From Mytilinidion resinicola (lineage: Eukaryota; Ascomycota; Dothideomycetes; Mytilinidiales; Mytilinidiaceae), in NCBI RefSeq assembly GCF_010093595.1, contig NW_022985439.1, forward strand, positions 880,718 to 944,717: a stretch of DNA of 64,000 nt, given 5' to 3'. Position numbers and translations under genes: made by a program. Below, piece by piece: positions 14,285-26,506 of the stretch; the stretch's first letter is position 1; every line of letters starts with the position of its first letter. Below the pieces are notes generated by a model. The model made no database searches and was not told the DNA's origin. It saw only the letters and a list, made by a program, of their open reading frames with translations.

Positions 14285-16100
14285 TCCCAGATTGCCCGGT
14301 TACGATAGAAAAAGCTGACCGTTCAGCAGCGACGGACCCTAGCTCAAACACGTTCCAGCAGTAGGAACCGCACAAGCAAAGTCAAGAATGGACTTTTAAT
14401 GGGACTTCTCGCTTCTCACCACCGTCTTCACCATGTGACACCTCACAACATGGTCCACCCAACATGCAGCACGGCTCGGAGCTCCCGCGAACGGATCACA
14501 TTACTTCAACCACTTAGGGACACTGGGTCCATTTAGAGGAAACGTATACGGCGGCTTTTCGAGCGTGTGCCCAGGGCATTAGGGGGGGGGGGGGGTATAT
14601 TTCCTTTGTGCAAACGATTGTTTTTTGCGCCTGCTTCCGTATGTTTCGCTCCATGCTTGCATTAACAAACCGGGGAGGGTATCTGCTTTTGATCCACTTT
14701 TTTTCTTTGTGCGTTTTGTATTGTCGAGACTGGTGGATTCACCTCTCTCTTGATGGGTTACTGGTGGCTTGATGATACGGAAGCAGTTCTTTTTTTTCAC
14801 GCTCAAGGAGGCATGCTGTCTGGGTAAGAGTGGGTTGGCCCGTGTATGATGCATGTATGTCTGAGATGGGACAGAGCAGGTGCCTCATTTCAACGCAAAA
14901 CGGGGGGTGGAAGAGAGTCGTGGAAAGGTAGAAGGGCATGGGAGACCCGTCGACGAGCGAGCAGGAGGAAAGATGGAATCCAGCGGCAAAAACAAAAGCA
15001 GCATTCAAGAGTCAAGGAATACGACTACGTGAAACGGCTGTTGTGTATCTTTATGCTTCGATACCCTCGCGGTTCTTTCAGTTCTCACTGCTTGAACAAA
15101 GTCTTAAAGATTTATCCGTCGTGTCTGAGATGTGGTGGGGGAGGGCGTGTTGGGATTGAAGGAGTGCGCTTTCAGGCGGGTGTCACGAAACCTCAGTTTT
15201 CTCCCTCTTTCACACGCTCGTTTAGCAGAGATACCGACCACGATTTTATCGCGGTGGGGCTTTTTTTTTATTACTTCTACAAAGAGCCCCCCTCATAGAC
15301 CATGTGTGCATGCTAGAAAGAGAACAAAAAACGGCGCCAATGAAATAATTAATTGATGGTTTTTTTTCTCTCTTTCGCTACTTTTCTTTCCTTTGGATTG
15401 GGGGGCGGGCGGGCAGGCAGGCAGATTGTTCACCAACCCCCCCCCCCCCCCCCCGCGGCCCCTTTCTTGTACGACTAGAAACTAGTTTCCGCCGCTTAAC
15501 TTTGCGCGTTTCCCCATGACCAAATCTGAAAGCAAGTTCGGAGACAACTCCTAGAAAGCCACCCCCTTCCTCCCCCTTCCTCCCCCCCCTCCCCCCCTTA
15601 AAGTTCACAAAGTACAGGAATTTCCATGCGCGTGATGTCTAGAAGTTAGGGGACACAACGAGCGGTGGAGGTTTGTGAAAGGCCCGACTGGCCGACCTGC
15701 TGCTGACTGGTCACAAGAGATATATTGGCACCCACTCACACCCCACACCCTGCACGATGTCGAGGGTTGTTGGGTTTCACGAGACTGAGAAAGGGCGAAC
15801 CTGGTCGTCGGGTTGGGCTGCTGCTGTCGTGGGGCTTTGTTTTGTCGGCAGACGTGGACCGAACGGTTTGTGGGTTGGGGGGGGAGGGAGGGGGGCTGCG
15901 GTTACTTTGCGCGACTGTTTGTGCTTGCTGGTTTTTCGTTGCATGTAATTTAGTAAATTTCGCAAGTAGGCATGATAGGTGAATTGGTGTGGTTGAATGA
16001 GTTGTGGTGAGAGGGAAGGGGGAAGGGGGTGGTTGTGGGGGCCAATGAGGGACGTTCGTGACAGGGTTAATGTTTTGAGTTTGTTTGGATCCACGGTTCT
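14285..16100. other. intergenic DNA with poly-G, poly-C and G-quadruplex-like tracts
   Basis: Visible tracts are a run of 14 G at 14582-14595, 18 C at 15437-15454, C-rich blocks at about 15560-15600, and G-tracts at about 15400-15416, 15867-15890 and 16011-16042. Several contain four G-runs within 30 nt on one strand. No protein-coding signal is seen. Confidence 0.7.
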
Positions 16101-18880
16101 AGGGTTATGGGTTTCTTTGAGTTTTTTGGTGAGTATCCATGGTTTCCAACATATGCATAACTACGGTTTGAGATAAAGCTTCATGATGGTCAATTGGCTG
16201 AGCGGAACAAGAACGTCGTCGGCTTTGTTGAAAAGCGGAGACGGAGAAGGGATGAAGCAAAAAATTGTGAGATATCACATCTTTCCTGTTTGACGCTCGC
16301 TACGAATTCCTGCGTCGCGGGGATTGATACGTGGCCGGCGGTGTTCGTGTTTGACGCGCAGAGGCCCAGGTTTACCGAGCTGCTCACCCACCGGATTTAT
16401 CGATTTTATGTCCAAATTTGGGGGATTTGCGATGATACGGTACCGCGCGGATCCTGCGTCGTATTCGCCACGGAAGGGAAAGGGTGGAGGAGGGATCGGA
16501 TAGAGTTTTCGCCGTTTTACGGTTGACGACTCGAGTCGAGAGCCACATGACCGGAGAGGGGATCGGATGGCACCGCACATCATCCATGGGTCCGTCCGTG
16601 GGAGATCTCTGATTATTTTTTTGACCTCTCCGATACGCCTCCCGTGGTTACATCACGGGTACAATGTCGTGGTTACGGGGTTGCAAATGCTGCGGTCCAC
16701 GGGTCGCCTCTCTTCCCCCACAAATCGGAGCCTCGGTTGAGTGCGAGGGCGCCAAGGACAAGATCCACCACCAACCATGGACGCTGCCCAAGAGGAACGG
16801 AGGGGTGGGTGGAGGCTGCACCTGCAGGCAAAAGTGGGGACAATCAACTGTCATCGAGCACCTTGAAGTTGCGGCTGCCGCGTTTCCCCAACGACCCATG
16901 CTGCGAAGAGGAACCTGAACCCTTGGCCCTGCCGGCGCCTGGGATGCTGGACTGGGTCTGGGGTTGGGTGTTTTCTCTGCTCGGCTATCTGCTGGCTAAA
17001 GGTGCGTTTGCTTCGGGCTAAGCCGGGGTGCTGGTTCCCACGTTCGCGGCTTTTGCCCGTTTAAGGCTGTGGGAGAAGGTTTGCCGATGACGATTGTGAA
17101 TCACTCCGGACGGACGACGCGTATGTCCCGTGCATCTGTAAGGATCGTCCGTCTGTGGGCTGAGGTCTGATACGTCGAGATTAGAGTTGAATGTGCAAAC
17201 CGACCGGCAGGGAGGTGAGGAGAAGTGAGGACGTCAGATGCCAATGGCCTCCCTCCAAGTCTCTCTCATCAGACCACGGCGCATCAACTCCATCCCGCCC
17301 GTGCATACCCCAGAGCGCGAAATGCCGTCGTCAATATTGACCGGGATCCTCTTGCTTCATTTAGCGGCCTGCGGGAAATGTACCACACCGCCTTGTCCAG
17401 ACCAGCACGTCTGGAATAGGGGAGACCCAGAAGCCGCAGAGGAACGAAACTCTAAAACACCAATAGCGACTAATCATACGAACTGAGAATACGACCTTGC
17501 CCCGTTCCGATACCGCTGTCTTCCCCCTTCATCGTGCATCCTTTATTGCTTGGATCCTGGGCGTCCTTCTGCCCGCCCTCGTGCTGACAGGCTGTGGGCA
17601 AAGACACGCATTGCATTTACGGCATGGTGAATCAGTGCTGCGTCAGTAGCTGCCGGCATCACGCGCTGCATGGCCAATAGCCACCGTGCGTCCGACACTG
17701 CAGGAAGGCTTGCCGTGCTTGCAGTGCGGGCGCGTCTGGAGGCACCGCAGTTCGCCGACTGCGTGGCGTTGCTTTTCGCCGTGTGCATCACCGCTCTTTG
17801 GGCTCGGCCGGTGGGCCACGAGAAGGTGCAGCTGCGGGTGCGTGTCGCTGCAGGGAGGCGGAGGAGTGCCCGGCCTGGCTGTCACGCGACGTGCTGTCTT
17901 TTCGTGGGCACGGATGGTTTTGTCGTACCTGGCGCTGTCAATGTCCGCCAGATGCGACGGCGACGAGGGCGCGCATGCCCGCCCCCCTCTCCTCTCCGTC
18001 GGTGAGCGCAGGATGCCGCATGCAGCAGAAAGCCCTCAGGCCCGATGCCGGTCAGGTGTCCAGCAGCATCGGGCTGCCGGCCGACGTTGAGCTGGTGCTC
18101 GGCGGCGAAACGGCTCCCTCGCCAGCCTCGTGGTTGACAGGCCGGCCGATGGAACCGCGCCAGAACACACGCACCGGCCGCTAGCGATGCAAGCAAAACG
18201 GCAGCTAACGTGTGTGACTCGAGCCGGCGAGATGACGGGCGCGTTACACGGCAGCCGGTTTCCTGGGGATCGGGTCTGCTGCGAGATGGGCCTTGGCGTG
18301 AGATTGGCGCCTTCTCGGCAAGCCGAATCTACCAAGCCGGGCGGATCTTCAGCCCGGCTCCATCTCGCTCGCCGTGCCGTCGGGATTGCCTCCCGAAGCA
18401 GTAAGGAGGAAGTGCAGGATGCTGTCAAGCACACGACGTTGGACCTCGAAATGTGCGGCCGCGGTGCTCTCGCCGTGTATCCGACAACGGCTGCCTGCGA
18501 TTGGGACAGCACCCTTCGTGACGGCAGCACAGCGTCTACCATGATCGCCCACGCAAGTCATCAGCCACGTAACCGTAGCACTGCCAGCCATTTCGCCAGT
18601 AGTTACACCATTCGAGGAGTCGCCCCATCTCCGCATAAGCCTGATGCCTCGCCAAGGCGTACACGCTGCCCCTCAACACCAAAACATGCGATCCTATCGG
18701 GCTGAGATGTCGCCCCTTATGCTGTGGGCGTGGCAGTGGAACTTGCCAAAGACAAAGAGAATCAGGCCTTGAACTCAAGACCCGGAGGCCAGAGAAGGAG
18801 TACTCGTAACTCTTATCATCCTGGTTGCCATTTGATTTGATTTTCATCGAGGCGCGGCCCATTCGTCCTCAATCGTCGGC
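16101..18880. other. intergenic DNA, no gene supported
   Basis: The GC-rich part at 17540-18700 has overlapping frames on both strands, up to 191 codons at 18130-18705. None has a recognisable domain, plausible splice partners or a typical fungal amino-acid composition. Confidence 0.45.
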
Positions 18881-20438
18881 CTACTCTTCGATCCTCCCCG
18901 TTTGCCCCTATCTGTAGTCACGGGTTCGAAAGGTAACTCTTTCCATCGTCTTCATTTTCTATATGCCCACGGCTGCTTCTTTCCCGCGCTACTCCAGTAT
19001 CCATTTCAGGTTACTAGCATGTTCTATGCAAGCAACTTTGTCACACTCCATGCCCTCTGTCCCCAGTAAAAGTCCGCAATCTTGACTGCTGTTCCAAAAT
19101 TACAGGTTCTTCTCTTGCCACGAAAGCCTATCGTCATATCCTAGAGTTGAGTCCGTAACTTGGGTCATGTTCGAGTTCTCGCTATCCACGGACGACTTGA
19201 TTTTGTGAGAGAGCACAGAGCAATAATTGCTGCAATATCAGCACGACGTGCAGGTTGCATTGGCGGCAAGTAACGGATCTTTTCCCCGACCAGACATGTC
19301 AACATGCTGTCAATATGCAGAGTTACTTCGGTAACTGCATCTTAGCAAAATGCAAAGATAAGAGAAACCTCGAAGACTAAAAAAACTAGAACACGCGTTG
19401 TTCAATGCAAGACACAAAACAAGAAGACAGGTCAAAGCAACCTCTGCGATAAAAGTATCTGGGCATGCGAAGTGACTGAAAGGTTACCAGTGTTGGTATG
19501 ATGAGCATTAAGATATTCTAGGAAGGAGCCTGTTCGTTGACGTATTGATGCCCAATGGGACACTATGGGATGATCAATGGAACGAATTCAGCTAGGCCCA
19601 ACCTTGAGCCGCAACATCCAAGCGAGATATCACCTTCAGCCATGGATCTTGCGAATGTCGACAGTCCTTTCCTCAGAAACGACAAACTGCTGAAGATGCA
19701 ATTGAGTTGTTTTCTACTTTAGTAATCGCGATTCTTAAATCCTAGGGGATACAATTTATAGTATAGTTACCTAAACCCTAGTCCCCGTGGCGAACTGTAA
19801 CGCGATGTTCATGCATCCCATATTCACAACACGTGAAGTCGGGCTTGGCAAGCCAGAGGATGGCCGCGAACTCGGCCACCCGCCAGCCTCCAACGCCAGC
19901 CCGTTTGCATCTTCGGGTGCCATTTGATCGGTAAGGCACTTGCGCGACAAGCCCCGGGATCCGCTGCCGCACCGGCGTTGGGGGCAGATCTCGCTGGCGT
20001 TGCCGCTGCGGGAGCTGCGCCGGGCTTGTCACGCGGCTTCCACGATGCCTTGCCTTAGGCTTGCCGAAGGGAGTTGACCGGACCCTGAGGGCCTGGCGCC
20101 AGCATCCCGACAGACCGGGTTTGCTAAGGGACGGCATTGCTCTTAAGACGCCGGACGTGGTGAGGAGGGCGACCTAGGGGCTGCTGCCCGGCCCGGGCTA
20201 GTAGTCATCGGTGAGAGAAGTGTGGCGAAGCATGGTTCCTGGCAGGCGAAGGCGTGACACAGGCGGCGTGCTGTCGGTTTTCGCCCTGCTCTATAGCAGA
20301 TTCTAACTCATGTCGAGAGGTTGCGGTTGCTGAGGGCGGTCTGCATTCGCGGCGAAGATGTGTAAGGCCGGCCCGATCAACACATCACGTGACCGGGATC
20401 ACGGCTGAACCTCGACCTCAAAAAAGTTCGGCCGCCAC
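18881..20438. other. intergenic DNA upstream of PPR gene
   Basis: AT-richer DNA at 18900-19780 is followed by a GC-rich block at 19790-20240. A 119-codon minus-strand frame at 19778-20137 is Arg/Pro-rich and unconvincing. Confidence 0.45.
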
Positions 20439-22890
20439 ATGCCCGCATCTCTCGCGCCCCGACTCCCCTCCCCAGCCATCATTCCACTCATGCTGGCCTC
20501 CCGAGCTTGCCAATGGCGATCTCTACGAGCTCTTCAGCCCGATGTCTCGGCTGCTTATAACAGCACCTTGCGCCGCTCCGCCTACGTCCCCAATGTCTCC
20601 CGACTCCAGATAATCCCCCGCCGATTCGCCAGCTCAGGCCCCCACTGGGAACAAAAGATCGACTTGCACGCGAATCATGACGGAGAGGAGGGTCATTGGA
20701 GGAGTAGCCCGTGGAAGAGGTCGGAACAAGGAATCGCGCGAAATAAGAACATGATGTTAGCCCTGAAAAAGGAGACTTCAGTGAACAGGCGGGACATTGA
20801 GTCGTACAAAACAGGACCGCGCAATACCGAAAGCAAACTCGAACCGCGAGGATATCGAGTGAGCCGTGAGATGGAACTGAAATACGCAGAGGATCCTTTG
20901 GAGCTGGCGAAGTTTGTTTCGGATCGGTTGAGCAAGGGGCATGAGAAGGAAATGCTGGACTTGGTTAGGCTAGCCAGCAAGAAAGGCATAAGCTGTGTCG
21001 TGAGCTGGAATCACTTGATAAACCACGAGTTCCTCAAAGGTCGTCTAAACAATGCATACAAGATCTATAATGAAGTAGGATCCGCCTTAGACCCCCATCT
21101 TGCGGCTTCATGACTGATGAATCTTCTTTTAGATGAAGAAGCGCGGGCAATCTCCCGATGCTTTCACGTACACCATCCTCCTCCGCGGCTATGCAGAACA
21201 TGCCCATGTGCGCAACGTCCTAGGACAAGCATTGTCCATATACCACTCCATGTCAGCGCCCAATTCGAAGGTCCCTCCATCTGTCATACACACCAACGCA
21301 GCCCTCAAGGTCTGTGTCCGCGCGAACAATTCGGATGCTGTGTGGAGCATTGCAGCCAAAATCCCAGACGGAGGACCCAACGCCGCTAACGCTCTCACCT
21401 TTACCACGATCTTGAACTTCCTACGACAAAACGCCCTTATCAATGGTCCTGAAGGAGAGACTGAAGAACAAGCAACTCTTCGGCGTGAACGAGCAATAGT
21501 CGATGGTAGAAGGATATGGGTTGATGTGGCGGGAAAGTGGAGTGCTTCACAACTAAAAATCGACGAAGAGCTCGTCTGTGCAATGGGCCGCTTACTCCTC
21601 ATTGGATCCCGGCCACGAGACTGGGATGATGTGTTATCTCTTCTGGCACAGACTATGGATATCCCGCGACTTGTTCCCCGCCTTGGCACGCGGAATGCCG
21701 ACGGCGAGCTTGATAAGGCCACTAAACGACTTCTTGAGAGAGAGCCCGAAGCTCTCCGTGAAGTGGAGCTAGAGGCGTATGATCCTGAAACTGGGCCGTC
21801 CCGAGGAGCCGAATTTCTCCCCCTAAACCAGAAGACCGTGGGTGGTGGAAAAGCATGGCCTCTTCTCTATGTAACACCTGGCAACAATACCCTATCCGTC
21901 ATCCAAGAAGCGTGCTTAAAGATCATTGCCAACCAGGAATCAACAACTTACTGGAACCTCCTTACCGACAGCTATGGCATCAAGCCAGACCTGAATAACC
22001 TGAACATGCGCCTGCGCATCATTCGCCAAAACCGCGCCTCAAGGGAGGCCGTTGAGCTGATTGAGAATGATCTAGTGGGTTCTGACAAGAGGCCTACGCG
22101 CGGGACATTCCGGATTGCTATGAGCGTCTGCAAACGCGACAAGAACAATCCTAGTGTACTCGACCATGCGGGTCGAATTCTAGATGTCATGACATCTACA
22201 CTCGCCGATGCGGATGCTAAGACATCAAGCGCGTATGCAGATCTAGTCTTTCTTGTTGCGCCAAACAGTGAGGCCATTAAGATCGCGCTGCTCAAGCTAG
22301 AACCTGTCCTCGCAAGCATCAAGATTCAATTGGGCGTGGGGAAGGACTCTGGGGCAGAAATATCGCACTCCGGACCAATGCCACTCACGGCTGAAGAAAG
22401 GACGGATGCAATGGAGACTATAAGAAGTATCTATCGGCTTTACGAACGTATAGTACTCAGGGAGGAGATGGCGGATGATGAAAGGAGACCATACATAGAG
22501 GGGAGAAGTCGATTAAGTGCTTTGCTTAATCGACTTGACTATGTGCTTAGACGAAAGGCAGCGGCGCTGAGGGAGACCACACGCAACCAGAAACAAAATT
22601 ATGCGGAAATGCCGCCAGAAGAAGACGAGGATGATGAGGGCGGGATTCGACAGAGTCGGAAGAAAATCCGTGCAAGAGATCGCAAGGATGATGTGGAGGT
22701 ATTCGAAGCTTGGGAGGATCGCTACACGGAGATACGAGGCCGCGCAAGCAAACGGGCTACCGAGCCACAGAAAGAAGTCACAGAACGGAGGTCTCGACGG
22801 GATGGTGGTGATCAGTGGAATGGCTTTGATCATCGAGGTAAAGGCCGCGAGTATCGCGAAGGTGGAACCCATTTTGGAGTGGCACTGTAA
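20439..22890 (+). CDS. mitochondrial pentatricopeptide-repeat (PPR) protein
   Basis: Predicted organellar RNA-binding protein of about 797 residues. Exons: 20439-21074 and 21133-22890, phase-0 intron of 58 nt. The N-terminus is basic and hydroxylated without acids (MLASRACQWRSLRALQPD begins at the second in-frame ATG, 20490), as in a mitochondrial presequence; either ATG could be used. The phrase YNEMKKRGQSPDAFTYTILL across the splice is a clear PPR motif, preceded by the helical WNHLINHEFLKGRLNNAYK. The C-terminal third is charged, with acidic and RGR-type stretches. By family it would act in mitochondrial transcript processing, stability or translation. I cannot say which yeast factor it matches. 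Confidence 0.82.
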
Positions 22891-23351
22891 GTGAGTGAAC
22901 CATTAGGGCCGCATGACGCGGGTTCTGCGTTTGAATCTGGCTTTTATCTTTCTTTTGGTGCTACTGCCACCCTCCGTGACTAGGGGGTAATCTGTACAAA
23001 GATTATGGGATCTAGGGAGGAGTCTATCACGTGCAATGGGATTATCGGCATTTTCTGGGTGTTGGTGGTAGCTGCATTGCTGTGGGAATATCGCGTCGGA
23101 TCTGGGTCTGTCTTGTAAAACATGTACTTATAGAAAATCCCATGTACAGTCTGAAACGCGTTCTTGAAATGCCGTGAGTCACAGAAGACAGCCAGCTGTC
23201 GACGCGTCGTGTTAAAAGTAACTGGGGCTGGGCTGGTTGCCCGGCAACGCCTTGGCGCTTGTTGACCAACTTCAAGGTCAGCGCTTCAACACCGCCGACG
23301 TCTACCACAGCATAAAATTTCCCACCACGTTTATCACCAGCACAGATTAAC
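22891..23351. other. intergenic, PPR terminator and kinesin promoter
   Basis: No reading frame of note. Confidence 0.4.
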
Positions 23352-25678
23352 ATGGAGCCTCCTCCCAAGCCTTCGAATTCGCTGTTCGAAGTCTACCTGC
23401 GATTGCGCCCCTCTAATGTCGTCAGCGCGGAACGATTTCTCGACGTCCAGGACGACGGAACCCACATCACCATCAAGCCGCCTCCAACGGACCACCGCAA
23501 GCGCGCTATCGAAAAGTTTGCGTTTACTCAAGTGTTCGAGGAGAAGGCCAAACAGTTGGATATCTTCAAGGGTACTGGAGTGGTGCCCCTGATCGAGGGC
23601 GTGCTTGGTGCAGACGGCAGCCATGGACGTGATGGACTGCTTGCAACACTGGGGGTTACCGGCTCTGGAAAGGCATGACACCTGGAATAGAGAAAAAGGG
23701 GAGAAATGCTGACGCTTTCACTAGAGTCATACCATCTTGGGAACAAAATCACAACGCGGTCTTACTCAAATGGCGCTGGACGTACTCTTCCAAAGCACCG
23801 AATCGCAGATCGTCCAACCTACTTATGGCTCCAACGCCGTACCATCCCTTGCAGCTACAGATGCGTCTGAAGCCCAGCTATTTACCGCATCAGCCTTCTT
23901 AGACTCGCACTATGGCGATAATCAATCCGAGCGTGGCTTTAACTCCAGAGCACAAACGCCTATGCCTGTATGCCCCAATTCTCCTAAGAGAGACTATAAT
24001 ACCCCCCGCTCCTCTATAAATGCACCTCTCCAAACCCCTTCCCATCCCTCTTCTCGTAATCTCTATCCCTCTATACGTCACGATGCGTATGTCCGACCCA
24101 GCAATGGGCCTGCAACCCCAATTCCTATCAATCCTGCGCACGCAAGCATCCGGCCTGTGACAGGCGGATTCGCGAGCATAACTCGCAGCATATCAAGAGG
24201 CTCACATATCCCAAAGGAGTACAGCTCCTTCATAGGTCCAACCACGACCAGATCACGAAACATCCCCCGCCCCTCTGCACTACCACAGACGCCGAGCGTC
24301 CAGGAGGTTGAGGTGCCATCAGATCCGAATGCAGAGTATGCCATCGTAGTGTCTATGTATGAGGTTTACAACGACCGCATATTCGATCTCTTATCAGGAT
24401 CCGGCACGAGCAATAAGAATGGTCAACAGAAGCGGCGAGCGCTTTTGTTCAAGAGCACGGAGCAGAGTCCTGACAGGAAGGTTGTGGCTGGTCTGCGGAA
24501 AATTATCTGCGGTAGTCTGGAAGAAGCACTTATGGTGCTAGAGACTGGTCTACATGAGAGGAGAGTCGCGGGAACGGGTAGCAATGCCGTCAGCTCGCGG
24601 AGTCACGGCTTCTTCTGCGTTGAGGTCAAGAAGCGGGATCGATCAGGTCGTGGGCCTTGGAGAGGCAGCACACTCACTATTGTGGACCTCGCAGGTTCTG
24701 AGCGGGCGAGAAACGCAAAGACTGCGGGTGCTACGTTGGCAGAAGCTGGAAAGATCAATGAGAGTCTCATGTACCTAGGACAGTGCATGCAGATGCAGAA
24801 CGACAACCAAGAAGGGAATAAGGTAGGATTATCGGTTTCACGTATCATGATCATGAACTAATCTTGAACAGCAAAATATTGTCCCATTCCGGCAATGCAA
24901 ACTCACCGAACTACTCTTCTCCAACTCCTTCCCATCCGCCACAAGCCACCATAATCAACAGAACTCGTCACACCGCAATCCGCAGAAAGCAATCATGATT
25001 GTAACAGCAGATCCAGTGGGCGACTTCAATGCCACATCCCAAATCCTCCGCTACTCGGCCCTTGCGCGGGAAATCACGGTGCCACGCATTCCGTCCGTCA
25101 GCAGCACGATCCTGTCCGGAACAACCGTAGGCGGTAGCGCAGGCGGTAAATCGACACTCTCAAGTGGCCGCTCTTCACCCGCAGTCTCCTGGGAAGAGCT
25201 CGAACACGCGACACAGGAGGTTGCGCGACTAACTGAGGAAGCTGACATCCTGGCCATGCAACTCGATGACGAGAGGGAGAGGAGGCAACATGCTGAGGAC
25301 TGTTGGCGAGCAGCCGAAGAGCGCATGACAGCACTAGAGCAAGAAATTAGGGACGAATGCTTCGCCGAGATGGAAGAGCGTATGGATGCTGAGCGGCGGC
25401 GGTGGAAGGGTGCGTGGGATGAGGAGGCAGATCGAGCTGACGAGCACTTTGATCGCAAGATTGAGGTGTTAGTGAAAGGCATTGAGGTTCATGAAGACGA
25501 AGAGGGCGAGGCAGAGGGCGAAGTGAGGGTTGATGAGTTGGAGAGAGAGAATGAGGGGTTGAAGAGGAAGTTGGAGCTGTTGGAGAGAGAGGTTCAAGGA
25601 AGGAGTCCCACCAAGAAACAGCGGATCCTTGGGACGAAGAAGTGGAGTGTTCCAGACGAGAACTTGGATAGCGACTAA
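23352..25678 (+). CDS. kinesin motor protein, kinesin-6/MKLP-like
   Basis: Microtubule motor of about 741 residues with an N-terminal motor domain. Exons: 23352-23672, 23725-24822, 24872-25678. The start fits FEVYLRLRPSN, the first motor strand. The P-loop GVTGSGKSHTILG is assembled across intron 1, whose donor is GC rather than GT (AAG|GCATGA, branch CTGAC, acceptor CTAG). Switch I is SSRSHGFF and switch II is DLAGSERARNAK (about 428). A long insertion rich in Ser/Pro/Thr (about 135-300) separates the P-loop region from EYAIVVSMYEVYNDRIFDLL; such insertions suggest kinesin-6, the mitotic spindle-midzone class that includes fission-yeast Klp9. Residues about 560-690 form a charged coiled coil. 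The kinesin call is certain, the subfamily moderate. Confidence 0.88.
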
Positions 25679-26506
25679 GTGTTCCGGGGATAGTCTGCCG
25701 GTGTTCAGGGCGCTGCGGTTGTATATGATATTGGAAGCGTGGTGTTGTCCATACCCAGGCGGTCTTTGTACAGGGCGGTAATGCTGAAATGAATTGGTCT
25801 ACTCAACTGGCTGTTTGGGCCCTGAATTATCTATGAGTGTGCATGGGCTGTGGTCACGTGACTATTTGCTGACACAGACCCCGAAACATTTTGAACGTCC
25901 CTCATCCGTCCACCATAGGCCCCTGTATCACATCTTATTACCCACTAGAGAAGGCCATGCACCATTTTCATGTGGAGGGAATAGGCTTGAGAGCAAATTG
26001 TTTATGATGCAATCTCTGATGATTTGTGCACGGCAGGACGCCGATTGAGATCATGATCGAACCTGGGGCCCTTGCTGTATGGTAGCTATCATTACGCAAC
26101 TACAGGATCCCCAGCGCTGATCAGCCGCGAAGGCAATATTGATTTCTGGGGCTGGTAAGGACCTTCCCGGTTGCTCTGGGCATATAGGTCTGTCTCCATG
26201 GTAGTTGAAGTCCTTTACTCTTTCACTTCTCTTAGGACAATCTAATTCCATTCCGTGTATCATTATTAGGTCCTTTCAATAACTCTCATATAATGTTAAC
26301 TTCGAGCTCTCCCTGTCTGTTCCAAGGTTTTTCTCGGCTTAGCTTGGACGTCGCGTCCCAAAGCGGCTGACGTCATGGCCCCTCAGTGGCTGTTATTTGA
26401 CAGATGCACCACCGGTGATCTTTCATGATAAAGAAACACAAAAACAACATCCCTCCCATCCCTCCCAGTTTCCGCCCTCTGGACCTCACTATCAAACCAG
26501 TTCAAC
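25679..26506. other. intergenic DNA
   Basis: No gene is supported. A minus-strand tRNA-like fragment near 26050-26110 was examined and rejected because it lacks a full anticodon arm. Confidence 0.4.

Noticed and set aside
18130..18705. 191-codon + strand frame
   Set aside because: No recognisable domain; competing minus-strand frames of similar length in the same GC-rich block.
18915..18935. GGGTTCGAAAGG, a T-loop-like word
   Set aside because: No D arm, anticodon arm or acceptor stem at the right distances.
26051..26110. Minus-strand tRNA-like words (GGTTCGATC, TGATAGC)
   Set aside because: The spacing between D-arm-like and T-arm-like parts is too short for an anticodon arm, and the acceptor stem does not pair.
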